From positions 12,085,461 through 12,149,460 of the forward strand of contig OY848919.1 of assembly GCA_963693285.1 (NCBI GenBank): a stretch of DNA of 64,000 nt, written 5' to 3'. Made by a program: the position numbers and the translations under genes. The notes below the pieces were generated by a model. It ran no database searches. It had not been told where the DNA came from and saw nothing but the letters and a program-made list of their open reading frames with translations. This document shows positions 52,901 through 63,359 of this stretch, piece by piece (position 1 is the stretch's first letter; the number at the start of each line of letters is the position of its first letter). The stretch is from Xestospongia muta (taxonomy: Eukaryota > Porifera > Demospongiae > Haplosclerida > Petrosiidae).

Positions 52901-55121
52901 ACCTTCTTTCTCTCTGGTCAACTTCTCAATCTCTTTTTGTTTGTCTACAGAACATAACCATATATGGTATGTACTACTAGTAGTATTATAGCTTACCTTC
53001 TTTCTCTCTGGTCAACTTATCAATCTTTTTTTGTTTGTCTACAGAATATAACCATATATGGTATGTACTACTAGGACTATCTAATACTTACCATCTCTCT
53101 CTTTTTTTAACTGCTCAATATATTCTTCATTTGCAATAGAACATAACCATATATGGTATGTACTACTAGTAGTATTATAGATTACCTTCTTTCTCTCTGG
53201 TCAACTTCTCAATCTCTTTTTGTTTGTCTACAGAACATAACCATATATGGTATGTACTACTAGTAGTATTATAGCTTACCTTCTTTCTCTCTGGTCAACT
53301 TATCAATGTTTTTTTGTTTGTCTACAGAATATAACCATATATGGTATCTACTAGCACTATCTAATACTTACCATCTCTCTCTTCTTTTAACTGCTCAATA
53401 TATTCTTCATTTGCAATAGAACATAACCATATATGGTATGTACTACTAGTAGTATTATAGATTACCTTCTTTCTCTCTGGTCAACTTCTCAATCTCTTTT
53501 TGTTTGTCTACAGAACATAACCATATATGGTATGTACTACTAGTAGTATTATAGCTTACCTTCTTTCTCTCTGGTCAACTTATCAATCTTTTTTTGTTTG
53601 TCTACAGAATATAACCATATATGGTATGTACTACTAGGACTATCTAATACTTACCATCTCTCTCTTTTTTTAACTGCTCAATATATTCTTCATTTGCAAT
53701 AGAACATAACCATATATGGTATGTACTACTAGTAGTATTATAGATTACCTTCTTTCTCTCTGGTCAACTTCTCAATCTCTTTTTGTTTGTCTACAGAACA
53801 TAACCATATATGGTATGTACTACTAGTAGTATTATAGCTTACCTTCTTTCTCTCTGGTCAATTTATCAATCTTTTTTTGTTTGTCTACAGAATATAACCA
53901 TATATGGTATACTACTAACAATATCTAATACTTACCATCTCTCTCTTTTTTTAACAGCTCAATATATTCTTCATTTGCAATAGAATATAACATATATGGT
54001 ATGTACTACTAACAGTATTATAGCTTACCTTCTTTCTCTCTGGTCAACTTCTCAATCTTTTTTTGTTTGTCTACAGAATATAACCATATATGGTATGTAC
54101 TACTAGTAGTATTATAGATTACCTTCTTTCTCTCTGGTCAACTTCTCAATCTCTTCTTGTTTGTCTACAGAACATAACCATATATGGTATATACTACTAG
54201 TAGTATTATAGCTTACTTTCTTTCTCTCTGGTCAACTTATCAATCTTTTTTTGTTTGTCTACAGAATATAACCATATATGGGATACTACTAACAATATCT
54301 AATACTTACCATCTCTCTCTTCTTTTAACTGCTTAATATATTCTTCATTTGCAATAAAACATAACCATATACGGTATGTACTACTAGTAGTATTATAGAT
54401 TACTTTCTTTCTCTCTGGTCAACTCCTCAATCTTTTTTTGTTTGTCTACAGAATATAACCATATATGGTATGTACTACTAACAATATCTTATACTTACCA
54501 TCTCTCTCTTTTTTTAACTTATCAATATATTTTTCATTTTCTATAGAACATAACCATATATGGTATGTACTACTAGTAGTATTATAGATTACCTTCTTTC
54601 TCTCTGGTTAAGTTCTCAATCTCTCCTTGTTTCCTTACCAATACTTCATCAGTAGTTATAGAACATAATCATATATGTTATGTACTACTAGTAGTATAAT
54701 AACTTACCTTCTTTCTCTTCCTTCTTTATAAATTCTTTACCAGCTATAGAACATGACAATATATGGTATATACTACTAATAGTACTAACAGACTATATAA
54801 GACTATATAATTAAGTCTTGAAATGTGTTTTATAAACTTAATGTATGTATTTTTTAATGTAAAGTATTGATGTGATAACTCACAAAGTTTAAACATTTCC
54901 GATGGGGATTGTTGTGCTAAGGAATTAAAAGAGCTCAGTCAAAGATACTATTGTATTGTGAAAGCTGTCTAACAAGTCAAACTAAATAACATGTAAATAG
55001 CAAGTTTCTATATAGAATAGGAGCATTGCTGTGCTATATATATTGAGGGACTCTAGCAATATGTATTAAACATACAATGAATCAAGTCTAATTTCATACA
55101 CTAACCTTGAATTGATGCCAT
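49920..55121 (-). CDS. Coiled-coil / TM / ZU5-like / TM protein lacking the death-fold domain (locus 3)
   Basis: Exon 1 (55106-55121) encodes MASIQ. Exon 2 (54884-54916) keeps only the first residues of the CARD exon (QQSPSEMFKL) and then meets a GTGAGTT donor. Exon 3 (54708-54743) reads GKEFIKKEEKE. About 27 small stalk exons follow down to 52.1 kb, then a membrane helix exon near 51704-51622 (MIIAFLIVLLLAIVVAW), the ZU5-like exon 50953-51482 (IGGTADIIQWPDLDDSF), UPA-like exons, a linker, helix exons, and a terminal exon ending KGLLAAN at 49920. Joins are in phase 1, so the CARD domain was deleted without breaking the frame. It could be a decoy or a non-signalling form. One stalk exon near 54640 has a mutated acceptor. 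Confidence 0.7.
52130..54660 (-). repeat. Second micro-exon array, higher-order repeat of about 282 bp
   Basis: Three exon types alternate. Two 42-bp exons (DKQKEIEKLTREKE; DKQKKIDKLTREKE; 14 residues each) and one 33-bp exon (EYIEQLKKERD; 11 residues) are separated by introns of about 52-60 bp. The trio repeats with blocks starting near 52899, 53181, 53461 and 53743. Introns carry CCATATATGG and often the palindrome TACTACTAGTAGTA. All exons are phase 1-1. Confidence 0.8.
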
Positions 55122-55160
55122 ACTCAGTCACTGTTTTCCTCTATATATTGACCACCTGCT
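55122..55160 (-). promoter_or_regulatory. TATA-type core promoter of locus 3
   Basis: GGTCAATATATAGAGGAAAA lies just upstream of the ATG at 55121 on the minus strand, the same arrangement as at 5917, 8771 and 20475. Confidence 0.55.
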
Positions 55161-55409
55161 TACTTCAGTTATATTCATGAGAGCAAAAATTGCCTCTTTT
55201 ATTCAAAACACAAACTCCGCCCTAATATTTCTGGCATGAATTAGGCAGTGTTCTTTAATATACCATTTAGTGCCTTCTAAAAGGGAATTGTAATTAGTAA
55301 AGTTGATACAACCTTACAGCCACAATTAATTTTACTGCAAACACACAATAAAAGCATATTTATTAGTAAATATTAACTTTTAAATAATGGTTTATGGAAT
55401 AACAGGAAT

Positions 55410-57060
55410 ATTAATATGATGTATAACATCTATGTACATATTACTACTTGTTACCATAGCAACAAGTAATTCATATAACAATGTATGATGTTGCTTGTTA
55501 GTGTAATATTATTATTGTAATATTATTATTGTACCTACATATAAAATTACACACCACTTTATTAGATGTAAACATCATATAGCGTTATCAATGAGGGAGT
55601 GTACACTAACCTTTATGTTCATAGTGTGGGCTAGTTATAATCTATAACTCATCCTAGTTTTGACATACCCAGCAGATGTTGTTGTTTTATCATTTTTAGC
55701 AGTGGGTAACATACCTATATATTATATAGTATAAATTAAATACAATGGCAAATATAATATGCAATTTTTTACTTATAAGGTAATATACTGTCTGATATAG
55801 TCTTGCCACATTGCACTATTAGCTGAGTTTGATGTAGGAGTTATATTATATATATATTGTATCATTATATCTTCATTGAGTCTATAATAATAATAATAAT
55901 AATAAGGAGGAGATACTGACATAGAATAATAATGATAATATTAATTAAAAACAACACTGAACAATGGCCAATCCTCTACAAAGAACAATGGTAACATAAA
56001 GATACAAAATTGAAATAATGATTCTGTGAACACAAGATAGAAGAAGGAACTTTTATAGAATTCTTTTGACACAATATCTCAGCCTCTATGGTGTCATTGA
56101 AGTTAAGTAGTTTGTTGATATAACTAATGAGTCATTATACATGAAACTATGAAAGGATCTCCTTTATTAGGTGTAGTGAGAATGAATAGAGATATAAAAA
56201 TGTCATATTAAATTAGTGTCTTACAATTTTTGTTGACAATATTTAGTCTGTCCATCACTACTAGCAAATGGATATATACTGGATGGTACAATGATCATCT
56301 TGGAATGAAATGAGAAATAATATCAATATTATTATTATTATTGTCATTAATCCATCCATTCGTTCATTCATCCATCTATCCATTTGTTCAGTTACCATCC
56401 ATCCATCCATCAATCCATCCATACCTTAATACCTTTGGTACTAAAAGTACTAATTAAAGCACCTCTCTCATAGTCCATTCTAAACTGTCACTTGAATTAT
56501 AACCACATGATATTAATTGTTGGACACTAAACTCATTAACTGGTTGACAAAAATATACCTGGTAAATTAAATAATTAATGTTAGAGTGTGTCATAATGTA
56601 TACCATGTGTGTGTTTGTTACCATAGTAACATGTATTAATCATTTATTGTACATGATATACAAGCTTTAAGTCAACACATCAAAGACAACACCATTAATG
56701 CTATCAAAACTATCTTTAAAATGGATCAACACATAAAAGAATGGATGCATACATTATTGTTACGATGGCTCAAGCTACTCATTTTACTACATATCTTCTG
56801 CAGCCATTAGTTGTCCTCAAATGAAATATAATACAAACAAACACATAATATAATGATATATAATACATACAAATACATAGTATAATGATATATAATACAT
56901 ACAAATACATAATATAATGATATATGATACATACAAATACATAATATAATGATATATAATACATACAAATACATAATATAATAATATATAATGCATACAA
57001 ATACATAATATAATGATATATAATACATACAAATACATAATATAATGATATATAATGCAG
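55410..57060. repeat. Block Y copy 3 followed by block X copy 6 with minisatellite
   Basis: Begins with an X-box-like palindrome near 55453 (cttgttaccatagcaacaag). It contains LNEDIMIQYIYN near 55800-55880, a (AAT)n run near 55885-55905, (ATCC)n near 56345-56430, and block X from 56575. The 32-bp minisatellite occupies about 56820-57060 with 7-8 units. Confidence 0.7.
56221..56478 (-). CDS. Putative two-exon small protein in block Y copy 3
   Basis: Exon 1 (56425-56478) reads MDYERGALISTFSTKGIK and meets a GTATGG donor. Exon 2 (56221-56298), after a ccaag acceptor, reads VPSSIYPFASSDGQTK and ends at a TAA. The frame joins in phase 0 to give 43 residues. The same two pieces join in copy 4. A GTAAGAC near the stop could instead be a donor leading to the downstream exon-like frames of block Y. 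No family recognised. Confidence 0.35.
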
Positions 57061-57061
57061 A

Positions 57062-57860
57062 TTGTTATGAACATGGCACAGTGATCGTGCTGTTCACATA
57101 GCATTGTTGTTACTTCAATTCCTGCTGTAACTTTATCACAATATTCTGAAATGTTGGTCACCAATGGATATTACCACTAATGCACAAGTTTGAAAACATC
57201 TTGTCTGCCAATGAATTTGTAATCTTTCAAACTTCAGGGTGAAAACATCTTTAATGCAAGACTCATTGTGGTAACATCATAATCAATATCTATATAAAAG
57301 CAAGAAAAAAGTTTCTGTAATGTTAACATAAAGATTGTAAATGTAATTAAAATATATAACTTTGCATTCAGATTGAAACCATGGCAGTTGATGGAATCCA
57401 TTACATGTACAAATACATCTGAGATATTTGTTTCCTTCCAAAAACAATAATGCCTTAAACATTCTTTTGGATTACAATCATGACAATGATGCAATTCATC
57501 AAACTCAACCATATCTTGGAATTTCATAGTTAGAATTCCACACATTTCCATTTTAATCATTTCGTGAATATTGTAGCACTTTTCTGGTCAATTAGAGTAA
57601 TATTCATAAATTGAAGATCTAGTCTCTACTAACATAACTTCTTCTCTAACTTTATTAATGCATCGAAATGAAATAGCAGCTTTACAATTTATGATAAATT
57701 GATAGTTAATTTCATTGTTAAATTGATTGACATATTTTGACCAATTAATATTATTTATTACTCTATAGTTGTCAAAGATACTCAATTCAATATGACAAAG
57801 AAAATAATATAGATTAAAGAAATCAATAGTCATAAGATTAAAGTGTGTCATGATGTATAA
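57062..57860 (-). pseudogene. Unique coding-like fragment truncated by minisatellite
   Basis: The minus-strand frame from 57851 to 57234 is open apart from one TGA near 57588. It includes a Cys/His-rich stretch (ELHHCHDCNPKECLRHYCFW). A further frame from 57164 (SEYCDKVTAGIEVTTMLCEQ) runs straight into 32-bp repeat units at about 57060. Neither part occurs in the other X/Y copies. It looks like part of an unrelated gene or element captured between duplicated blocks. I do not recognise the family. Confidence 0.4.
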
Positions 57861-59245
57861 TATCTATGTACATATTACTACTTGTTACCATAGCAACAAG
57901 TAATTCATATAACAGTGTATGATGTTGCTTGTTAGTGTAATATTATTATTGTACCTACATATAAAGTTATATATCACTTTATTAGATGTTAACATCATAT
58001 AGTGTTATCAATGAGGGAGTGTACACTAACCATTATGTTTATAGAGTGGGATAGTTCTTATCTATAACTCATCCCAGTTTTGACATACTCAGCAGATGTT
58101 CAATTGTTGCTTTATCATTTTTAGCAGTGGGCATGTTTACCAATATATATATGTGTGTATTATAGTGTAAATTAAATACAATGGCAAATATAATATACAA
58201 TGATTTAGCCTTTCTTATAAGATAATATACTAATATAGTCTTGTCACATTGCAACATTAGCTGAGTTTGATGTAGGAGCCTTATTATATATATATTGTAT
58301 CATTGTATCTTCATTAAGGCTATAATAATAACAGTAACAATAGAGAGGAGATACTGACATAGAACAATAATAATAATATTAATTAAAAACAACACTGAAC
58401 AATGGCCAATCTTCTATAAAGAACAATGGTAACATAAAGATACAAAATTGAAATAATGACTCTGTGAACACAAGATAGAGGTAAGAACTTTTATAGAATT
58501 CTTTTCACACAATATCTCAGCTTGACATATTGAGTTAAATAGTTTGTTGATATAGTTTATGAATCATTATACATAAAACTATGAAAAGATCTCCTTTATT
58601 AGGTGTAATGAGAATGAATGGAGATATAGAAATATCATATTAAAATTAAATGTCTTACAAGTTTTATTGACATAATTTAGTCTGTCCATCACTACTAGCA
58701 AATGGATATATACTAGATGGTACAATGGTCATCTTATCCTGAAATGAGAAATGACATCAATGCTATTATTGTCATTGACATTAATCCATCCATTCATTTA
58801 TCCATCTATCCATCCATTTGTTCAGTTACCATCCATTCATCCGTCCATCCATCCATACCTTAATACTACTAAAAGTACTAATTAAAGCACCTCTCTCATA
58901 GTTCATTCTAAACTTTCATTTGGATTTATAATCACATGATATTATTTGTTGGACACTAAACTCATTAACTGGTTGACAAAAATATACCAGGTAAATTAAA
59001 TAATTAATATTAGAATGTGTCATAATGTATACCATGTGTGTATTTGTTACCATAGTAACATGTATTAATCATTTATTGTATATAACAGACAAGCTTTAAG
59101 TCAACACATCAAAGACAACACCAATAATGCTATCAAACTATCTTAAAAATGGATCAACACATGGAAGAATGGATGCATACTTTACTGTTACCATGACTCC
59201 AGCTACTCATTTTACTACATATCTTGTGTAGCCATTAGTCATCCT
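57840..59245. repeat. Block Y copy 4 and start of block X copy 7
   Basis: Same order of landmarks as 55410-56820, starting gtgtgtcatgatgtataat. The LNEDTMIQYIYN frame near 58240-58320 has an in-frame TGA replacing the tryptophan codon (AMWQ in other copies). (ATCC)n runs lie near 58785-58860. Block X begins near 58995. Confidence 0.65.
58664..58906 (-). CDS. Putative two-exon small protein in block Y copy 4
   Basis: Exon 1 (58859-58906) reads MNYERGALISTFSSIK with a GTATGG donor. Exon 2 (58664-58738) follows a tttcag-type acceptor (cctgaaatg on the plus strand) and reads DKMTIVPSSIYPFASS, then DGQTKLCQ and a stop. That gives 40 residues in frame. It is homologous to the copy at 56221-56478. 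Conservation of both exons and their splice sites suggests it is or was coding. Confidence 0.35.
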
Positions 59246-59633
59246 CAAATGATATATAATACATACAAATACATAATATAATGATATATAATACATACAA
59301 ATACATAATATAATGATATATAATACATACAAATACATAATATAATGATATATAATACATACAAATACATAATATAATGATATATAATACATACAAATAC
59401 ATAATATAATGATATATAATACATACAAATACATAATATAGTGATATATAATACATACAAATACATAATATAGTGATATATAATACATACAAATACATAA
59501 TATAGTGATATATAATACATACAAATACATAATATAATAATATATAATACATACAAATACATAATATAATAATATATAATGCATACAAATACATAGTATA
59601 ATGATATATAATACATACAAATATGTATTTGCA
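59245..59633. repeat. 32-bp minisatellite, about 12 units
   Basis: The unit is ATGATATATAATACATACAA followed by ATACATAATATA. About 12 units are nearly perfect. Because 32 is not a multiple of three and the unit lacks stops on the minus strand, long but meaningless frames arise in all three registers. The array ends abruptly inside a truncated ZU5-gene helix exon. Confidence 0.9.
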
Positions 59634-60622
59634 ATGATAATATGTAATTTTTTAAAAACCTCAAAAGAGTACAGTTTATCTTTCTTGGGTCCAAATTTAC
59701 AACAGAGACAAAGGGCAAAAAATCCAATAAAAATAAATATTGTAATTATATCATTGTTTACAACATTTTAGTAAGATAGCCAATAAACACTATATAGTAG
59801 TGTACCTGTGACTGCCTTCAAAATAATATTTGGTTGTGTTATATGATCTATTAAATGATAGAATTAGTACATTTAAGTCAACTTAAAGTAATAACGAACG
59901 ACCAAACAATGTTTCATATTCTTCTTTATCATGAGTGTTACCAAATCTTATCCATGATTGTTGAGCCAGACAGTTAATAGTATTATACTGCATTACTATA
60001 CTACCAGTGTATGAATCATATTATCATGGCAACTTTATAACTGTTTAATTTATAAGTACATCAATAAATTACATACCTTTAATTGGTTCTTATCAGTAAT
60101 GTTCCAACACCCAAAGGGCTTTATTTTCAGAGATACATCAGTTCCTTGCACTACTAACTTGTGAGGGATTGGGTTATCATCAGCTATCCATTCTTTTTTC
60201 AATAATTTGTTTTCCTCATTCTAAACATTAGCAAATAATTATAATAGACATATCTATAATGTAAGAACCTCATGTGTTGTATTTGATTGAGAGATCAGAG
60301 TATGTTCAAGTAAGGATTACTATTATCATCATGAATTTTTAGCTGGAGCTGGTAAAAGGACAGCAAATATAGAGTTTTAATCTCATTGGGTGCAGCAACT
60401 GTTTCATAACAAAATTCAGTCATTTCAAATGTAATAAAGGAACAATTTGGTTAGGTGGAGCCATTTAACATTTCTGTTTTACCCTTATCATTTTGGTGAA
60501 GAATAACAAGTGATTTAGCCTCTTCTTCTGTAGAGATAACTCCATTATGTTGTAGTGTAATATTTACTGGATATTGAAGCTTTTCACTGGCTGATATATG
60601 ATATGTCTGAGAAAGAATTTTA
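59634..60622 (-). pseudogene. Broken ZU5 module 8
   Basis: Carries the helix exon near 59680-59750 (acceptor AG lost, donor reads AT), the linker, two UPA-like exons, and a partial ZU5-like exon 60269-60622. The ZU5 frame has a TAA where paralogues encode GSTEP, and a four-base loss near its 3' end. It is truncated at both ends, by minisatellite on one side and by block Z on the other. It cannot encode the full domain. Confidence 0.75.
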
Positions 60623-60639
60623 TATTACATTATCACAGG

Positions 60640-61430
60640 TAATCAAACCAGGTAAATCTATGTAGTAATGTTTCTTCTTTAATCGCAGTGGGTACAGTGT
60701 TAGTATATATTCCAAACACTACAATTCAATAGAAGTAGTTTAAATATAAATATGTTAATTGTTTGTAATGAACTCAGTAAATAATAATATGAACATAAAT
60801 TTGCAAAAATATTGTATCAATTATTTAGCTTCGACAAGTTTATAAATTGTGTTTTAAAGTGCTTCCAATATATATTCAGTTTGTATACTATGTATATTGA
60901 AGCTGTACTCTTTAAAATTGTACTTGTAGTATTTATCAGGCAGCCAATAGCACTGTAGTATGTAGTATCCTAATAAATTAACATTAACTTGTATATTATA
61001 TTTGGCTGCTAACTAATGGAATGTGTCTATGCTTTAATGAAGATCATCTAGATAACAAATGGGAAAATTATAATGTATATGTGAGTTTATTACATTGCAT
61101 CATTAAAAGATGTTCATGTTAACTGTTACCTCCCCCTCTCTATCTTTATCTGTTCACCATCATGTTCATATGCTAGTCCAATCATGAAAATATTCCTTAT
61201 CCTCTTTCTGTTGATTATTTCCTTTTGATTTGATATCCAATTTCCAGACAACAGCTACGAAAATGATCAGTGATTGTTATGTAGCCTTGAATTTACCAGC
61301 AAAAAGAAATTAATCAAACAGCAATAAATGTTCCTATACTACATGTACATACATACCTATATACATACACAATATATAATATAATGTCAGCATTTTATAT
61401 TTATAGCTATAGTTTTAAGATTGCTGTATA
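60640..61430. repeat. Block Z copy 3
   Basis: Matches 49308-49870 closely. The exon-like plus-strand frame contains a TGA (ENDQ then stop). It is the 3' flank of module 9 and joins the truncated module 8 at about 60640. Confidence 0.7.
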
Positions 61431-61466
61431 AAATTGAATTTCTTGTTCATGGCTCTTCTAGATTTA

Positions 61467-63200
61467 TTAAATGCCTGCTGATAAGCCTTTCAAGAAAGTT
61501 CCAACTTGGCTAATACTATTCAAAACTGTAGTAAAGAAAAAGCAAATTGCCATAATTTATTTTAAATATTATAATTATAATTGACCTTCTAATATCCATA
61601 TTTCTTTAAAAGAACCAAAGTGAGCACAATGAAAATAAATAGAAGAACTGCTATCAAAACTGCATGTAAATGATATAAAGATAGAGAAATAAACAACTAC
61701 TATATAATAAATTTTATGTTTTTATTAACAACACTTTGTATATTAAAAATCAACACATACCTGGCATAGCTCCAAGAAACCATAAAAGAAATCGTATTAT
61801 CATGAGCACAATAATGATAAATATTTCTGTACAATGACCTGCAATGATATTTTGTTAAAAGTTTCAAAGAGAACGATTTACCTTTCAACGGTCCAAACTC
61901 ACAGCAGAGATAAAGGACACCAAGTCCAATAACAAATATAACAATACATGTAATTATAAATTTACAGTTGTCTAAAACTTTCCAGTAAGATAGCCAATAA
62001 ATACTATATAGTGGTGTACCTTTGCCTTTCTTCAAAATATTATCCTGCAACTATGGTTGTATTATCTGATCTAGTAAAGAGAAGAATTAGAGTTTAAGTC
62101 AATTTAAAATTATAACTTATGATTAACAAATGTTTCATATTCTGTTTCATCATGTGTGTTACGAAATGTTATCTTTGATTGCTGGACAAGAGAGTCGCTT
62201 CTATTATGTTGCATTACTACACTACCATTGTTTGAATTATACTTTGATGACATATTCTGATTTTTCGGATGTCATCTTTACCTGAAATATAATTGTTTAA
62301 TTTATGAGTGCATCAATAAATTACATACAATTAATTGGTTCTTATCAGTAATGTTCCAATAACCAAAGGGTTTTATTTCCAGAGATACATCAGTTCCATT
62401 CACTACTAATTTGTGATGGATTGGGTTATCATCAGCTATCTATTCATGTTTCAACAACATCTCTCTCAGATTCTAAATAAAGCAGTAATATTTAATTATA
62501 ATAAAATATATATAGTATAAAAACCTCATGTATTGGCTCTGAATGGGAAACAAGGCAAGTATCTTTAAGTAAGGATTACTATCATGATCATCACTAATTT
62601 TTTGCTGATAAAAAGACAGAAAATATTTAGTGTTAACATCATTAGGTCCAGCAACTGCTACAGGACTTAATTCAGTCATTTGAAATGTAATAAAGGTACA
62701 ATTTGGCTCAGTATGGCCATGTAATATTTCCGTTTCTTCTTCATCAGTTTGGTGGAGAATAACAAGTGACTTAGCTTCTTCTTCAGTAGAAATAACTGCA
62801 TTATGTTTTAATGTAATTGTCAATGGTTGTTTAAGTTTTCACTGACTCTTATTTCATAATTTTGAGAAAGAAGTTTATATCTTTTTTGGATCACAAATTG
62901 ATAACAACGACGTATAGAAACTAATATATCAATATTATGTCCCTTTATAAAACTTCCAGGTAATATATCCATTCTAAAAGAATCATCTGCCCACTGTATT
63001 ATGTCTGCTGTTTCTCCGATGACATTCTTTTTAATATAAGGTATGGCTATAGGAATTACAGTTGTTTAATAAAGTGTATAATTAAAATACTGTTTAAAAG
63101 TCCTTTATCTAATTCTTCTGTGCACTCATTATCCATCCATTCATTCATCATGTGCATAAGTTATAATAATCCACATTCCTACATAATAAATATTAAAATT
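61467..63200 (-). pseudogene. ZU5 module 9 with several lesions
   Basis: The terminal exon (GTFLKGLSAGI, stop at 61467), helix exons near 61660-61590, 61840-61760 and 61960-61880, and the ZU5-like exon 62525-63046 are recognisable (IGETADIIQWADDSF, STEEEAKSLVILHQT). Compared with the sister exon at 50953-51482, it lacks one base near 62835 (within VSEKL) and another near 62555, both shifting the frame. The membrane helix exon near 63170 is cut after a few codons and lacks its donor. It is most likely a pseudogene, unless the single-base losses are sequence errors. Confidence 0.7.
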
Positions 63201-63359
63201 ATAATTTTAATATCAGACATGAGTAATTTGAACAATACATTTTGAGAAACTATCCATGATATAAGTTGTACGAATAAAATCTTGCATACTCCGAGACATG
63301 CTGCAGTTATAAACTTGGAATAACTCATTCTACATAATTTTTGTGTATATAAATAATAT

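Noticed and set aside
59207..59727. Long minus-strand frames rich in YIIILCICMYYISLYYVF-like sequence, also near 16.1, 38.6 and 56.9 kb
   Set aside because: They are translations of the 32-bp minisatellite, open in all three registers because the unit lacks stops. They are not genes.
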